Both the position numbers and the translations under genes were made by a program. A DNA stretch of 5,905 nucleotides from Nocardioidaceae bacterium. Its GTDB lineage: Bacteria; Actinomycetota; Actinomycetes; Propionibacteriales; Nocardioidaceae. Under the pieces are notes generated by a model. It was not told the DNA's origin. It did no database searches and was given only the letters and a program-made list of their open reading frames with translations. The stretch covers positions 1 to 5,905 of the forward strand of contig JAICRS010000189.1 of NCBI GenBank assembly GCA_025966335.1, written 5' to 3'. Below are positions 3,720 through 5,905 of this stretch, piece by piece (within the stretch, counting starts at the first letter, position 1; each line of letters opens with the position of its first letter).

Positions 3720-5632
3720 TACCCGGCGCTGCCGATCGCGCTCTCCCGCAGGTTGCGCCGATGCTGCTCGAGCGCCACGAGCTCACCGAACATCCGGTTG
3801 TAGTCGACCGCGTCGTCGACCGGGTTGGTGCGCTGCAGCCGCGACTTCAGGTCCGCGATCCGGCGCATCACGGTCAGCTCCTGCAGCCGGTAGACGTGTG
3901 CTGCGACGTAGGCGGCATTCGGTTCCTTGGAGGACAGCAGCGGTTCTACCGCCAGCGCGTTGAGCGCCTGCGCCACCGACTGCTCGGAGACGTTCCCCTG
4001 CAGCTTGCCCACCCACACCTCGCTGGCCGGTGCTGCGCTCGGCCCGCCGCAGGCGGTGACCGCGTCCCACACGGCGCGGTAGGTCGGGTGCGTGAAGTCG
4101 TCTCCGTCGACGTCCTTGGCCATCGTGCCCACGGCGAGCGGGTGCTGCACGACGAGCTTCAGTGTCTCCCGTTCCAGGGTGAACCGGGGGTCGCGCAGGT
4201 CGGGCAGCGGTGGGGCGGCGGGCTGGGTGGGCGGCTCCGCCGGTGGGTACGTCGGACCGCCCGCGGCCCCCCCTCGACGTGCGGGTTCCTCCTTCGCGGG
4301 ACGGGCCGCCGCGCGTCGTACCTCCGACCGGGCCTGGTCCACGTCCACACCGACCATGCCCGCGAGCTCGCGGGCGAAGGCGTCCACCTTCGACCTGTCG
4401 CGGATGCTGGAGACCAGCTTGGCGGCCTCGCGCAGCGCGTCGATCCGGCCGTCGGCGCGGTCGAGGTCGTAGCGGGAGACGACGTTGCTGAGCACGAACC
4501 GGTAGAGCGGGATCCGCCGGGCGACGAGCTCGCGGACCGCGGCGTCGCCCTTCTGCAGCCGCAGGTCGCACGGGTCGAGGCCGTCCGGCTCGACGGCGAC
4601 GTAGGTCTGCCCCACGAACTGCTGGTCACCGCCGAACGCGCGCAGCGCCGCCCGCTGCCCGGCCTCGTCACCGTCGAAGGTGAAGATCACCTCGCCGCGG
4701 AACTCCTCGTGGTCGTGCAGCAGCCGGCGCAGCACCCGGGCGTGGTCCTCGCCGAACGCGGTGCCGCAGGTGGCCACCGCGGTCGGCACCCCGGACAGGT
4801 GTGCGGCCATCACGTCGGTGTAGCCCTCGACCACCACGGCCTGCGACGCGCGGGCGATGTCGCGACGGGCCAGGTCGATGCCGTAGAGCACGTGGCTCTT
4901 CTTGTAGATCGGGGTCTCGGGGGTGTTCAGGTACTTCGCGTCGATCCGGTCGTCGTCGAAGAGCCGGCGGGCGCCGAACCCGATCGTGTCGTTCGAGGCG
5001 TCCCGGATCGGCCACAGCAGCCGGCCGCGGAACCGGTCGTAGTGGCCGCGGTTGCCCTGCGCGACCAGGCCGCCGGTGACCAGCTCCTCGTCGGTGAACC
5101 CCTTCTGGCGCAGGTGCTTGAACAAGGCGTCGCCGTCACGGGGGGCGAACCCGATGCCGAACCGTTCCGCTGCGTCCTTGTCGAAGCCGCGCTCGGAGAG
5201 GAACTGACGGCCTGCGACAGCGTCGGCCGAGCCGAGCTGGTCGACGTAGAACTCGCCGGCGACCTTGTGCGCCTCGATCATCCGTGGCCGCAGGTTGGAG
5301 TCGCGGCGAGGTGCTGTCGGCCCGCCCTCGGCGTAGCGCAGCTGCACGCCGTACTTGTCCGCGAGCCGCTCCACCGCGTCGGTGAAGCCCAGCCCCTCGA
5401 TCTTCTGCAGGAAGCTGATCACGTCGCCGCCCTCGGAGCAACCGAAGCAGTAGAAGACGTTGCGCGACGGCGTGACGTGGAAGGACGGGGACTTCTCGTC
5501 GTGGAACGGGCACAGCCCCTTCTGGGAGCCGCCGCCGGCGTTGCGCAGCGTCACGTAGGAGGAGACCACCTCGTCGATCCGGGCGCGTTCGCGCACCAGC
5601 GCGATGTCGTCATCTCGGATCAGCCCAGCCAC
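3719..5632 (-). CDS. dnaG: DNA primase DnaG
   Basis: This encodes 637 residues, close to the mycobacterial enzyme. DnaG synthesises RNA primers at the replication fork in contact with the DnaB helicase. The N-terminal CHC2 zinc finger has ligands Cys41, His44, Cys62 and Cys65 (CPFH and CFGC). The RNA polymerase/TOPRIM domain follows: VEGYTDVM carries Glu269, and FDGDEAG carries Asp320 and Asp322, which bind catalytic metal. A Pro/Ala-rich linker (about 440-477) leads to a helical helicase-interaction domain (about 480-637). All key residues are present and the reading frame is intact. I chose GTG 5632 because the protein then begins MAGLIRDDDIALVRERARIDEVV-like, colinear with the start of the M. 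tuberculosis protein (MSGRISDRDIA). An ATG 24 bases upstream would add eight unsupported residues. There is no ribosome binding site, but a TANNNT hexamer lies 7 bases upstream. Its stop overlaps the next gene by one base. Confidence 0.98.
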   Translation of the reverse strand: MAGLIRDDDIALVRERARIDEVVSSYVTLRNAGGGSQKGLCPFHDEKSPSFHVTPSRNVFYCFGCSEGGDVISFLQKIEGLGFTDAVERLADKYGVQLRYAEGGPTAPRRDSNLRPRMIEAHKVAGEFYVDQLGSADAVAGRQFLSERGFDKDAAERFGIGFAPRDGDALFKHLRQKGFTDEELVTGGLVAQGNRGHYDRFRGRLLWPIRDASNDTIGFGARRLFDDDRIDAKYLNTPETPIYKKSHVLYGIDLARRDIARASQAVVVEGYTDVMAAHLSGVPTAVATCGTAFGEDHARVLRRLLHDHEEFRGEVIFTFDGDEAGQRAALRAFGGDQQFVGQTYVAVEPDGLDPCDLRLQKGDAAVRELVARRIPLYRFVLSNVVSRYDLDRADGRIDALREAAKLVSSIRDRSKVDAFARELAGMVGVDVDQARSEVRRAAARPAKEEPARRGGAAGGPTYPPAEPPTQPAAPPLPDLRDPRFTLERETLKLVVQHPLAVGTMAKDVDGDDFTHPTYRAVWDAVTACGGPSAAPASEVWVGKLQGNVSEQSVAQALNALAVEPLLSSKEPNAAYVAAHVYRLQELTVMRRIADLKSRLQRTNPVDDAVDYNRMFGELVALEQHRRNLRESAIGSAG

Positions 5633-5639
5633 GGCGCGA

Positions 5640-5645
5640 AGTCTA
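5640..5645 (-). promoter_or_regulatory. candidate -10 element giving a leaderless dnaG mRNA
   Basis: TAGACT on the minus strand is followed by 7 bases (TCGCGCC) and then the dnaG GTG. A TANNNT element at this distance places the transcription start on the start codon. That fits the absence of a Shine-Dalgarno sequence. No good -35 is visible, which is usual for such actinobacterial promoters. Confidence 0.5.
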
Positions 5646-5693
5646 CGTCGTGCCACGAGACCGGCCGACCCGGTTCGGCAAACTGTGGATCCG

Positions 5694-5905
5694 CTACTCG
5701 CCGTCCCAGACCAGCAGCCCGTCGTCGCGTCTGCGGGCCCCGGCGGCCGGAGGGTGCGGGGTGAGCCGACCGTCGTGCATCAGGTGCCGGACGTCGACGT
5801 CATGGCCCAGCAGGGCCACGTCTGCGATGAGCCGCAGGTGGCAGCGCCACCACACGCTCTCGCTGCACATCACCGCCACTCGCCGCACGCCGACCTCCTC
5901 GAGCA
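5694..5905 (-). CDS. DUF488 family protein, C-terminal part (5' end outside window)
   Basis: The frame is open to the right window edge and shows 70 residues of the C-terminus, ending at a TAG. The stretch RRVAVMCSESVWWRCHLRLIAD matches the DUF488 hallmark: a beta strand, then C-[SA]-E, then W-R-C-H, followed by a segment starting HLMHDGRLTPHP. DUF488 proteins are small (usually about 120-200 residues), cytoplasmic and uncharacterised, with the conserved Cys proposed to be functional. The GTG at 5888 is not the true start, since the conserved strand begins right there and LEEVG precedes it in frame. The gene ends 61 bases before the dnaG start on the same strand. Read-through into dnaG is possible, though dnaG seems to have its own promoter. 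Confidence 0.88.
   Translation of the reverse strand, partial: LEEVGVRRVAVMCSESVWWRCHLRLIADVALLGHDVDVRHLMHDGRLTPHPPAAGARRRDDGLLVWDGE

Noticed and set aside
3761..5764. 667-codon plus-strand open frame, longer than dnaG itself
   Set aside because: It is the antisense mirror of dnaG, produced by extreme third-position G/C. DnaG has all zinc-finger and TOPRIM residues on the minus strand, while this frame has no recognisable domain.

Overview
The window comes from a high-GC actinobacterium, most likely a member of the Pseudonocardiales or a relative. The evidence is the strong G/C preference at third codon positions, GTG starts, promoter-like TANNNT hexamers placed directly before start codons, tRNA genes without encoded CCA, and a DnaG primase that matches the mycobacterial form from its first residues onward. 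The genus assignment is an inference. No phage, plasmid, IS or CRISPR sequence was recognised.

Layout. Positions 1-173 (+) hold the unrecognised 3' end of a gene. It is followed after 16 bases by a 78-residue protein (190-426, +) ending in the actinobacterial tail motif SFPASDPPANW. A gene-free stretch (427-611) carries a 12-bp perfect palindrome and a hairpin. A CAU-anticodon tRNA (612-685, -) follows. Then come two divergent genes. One encodes a 410-residue membrane-anchored surface protein with an 18-unit Asp-Glu-Pro stalk (786-2018, -). The other encodes a PIG-L/LmbE zinc deacetylase (2217-2978, +). Their shared 198-bp intergenic region contains two tandem 21-bp repeats. A strong hairpin separates the deacetylase from tRNA-Asn(GUU) (3036-3108, -).

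The right half is a replication locus read on the minus strand: the C-terminal end of a DUF488 protein (5694 to the window edge), dnaG primase (3719-5632), and a conserved actinobacterial protein of 178 residues (3183-3719). The GTG start of that last gene overlaps the dnaG stop by one base, so the two are probably translationally coupled. dnaG has a candidate promoter hexamer 7 bases before its GTG, which suggests a leaderless mRNA.

How the genes relate. dnaG and the 178-residue gene form one transcription unit. The stalk protein and the deacetylase could be co-regulated through the 21-bp repeats, and both could act at the cell envelope, but that link is inferred. The least ordinary part of the window is this tRNA-bounded divergent pair: a surface protein with a predicted acidic polyproline-II rod, next to an amide hydrolase, with a possible two-site operator between them. 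Nothing here amounts to a demonstrated new system.
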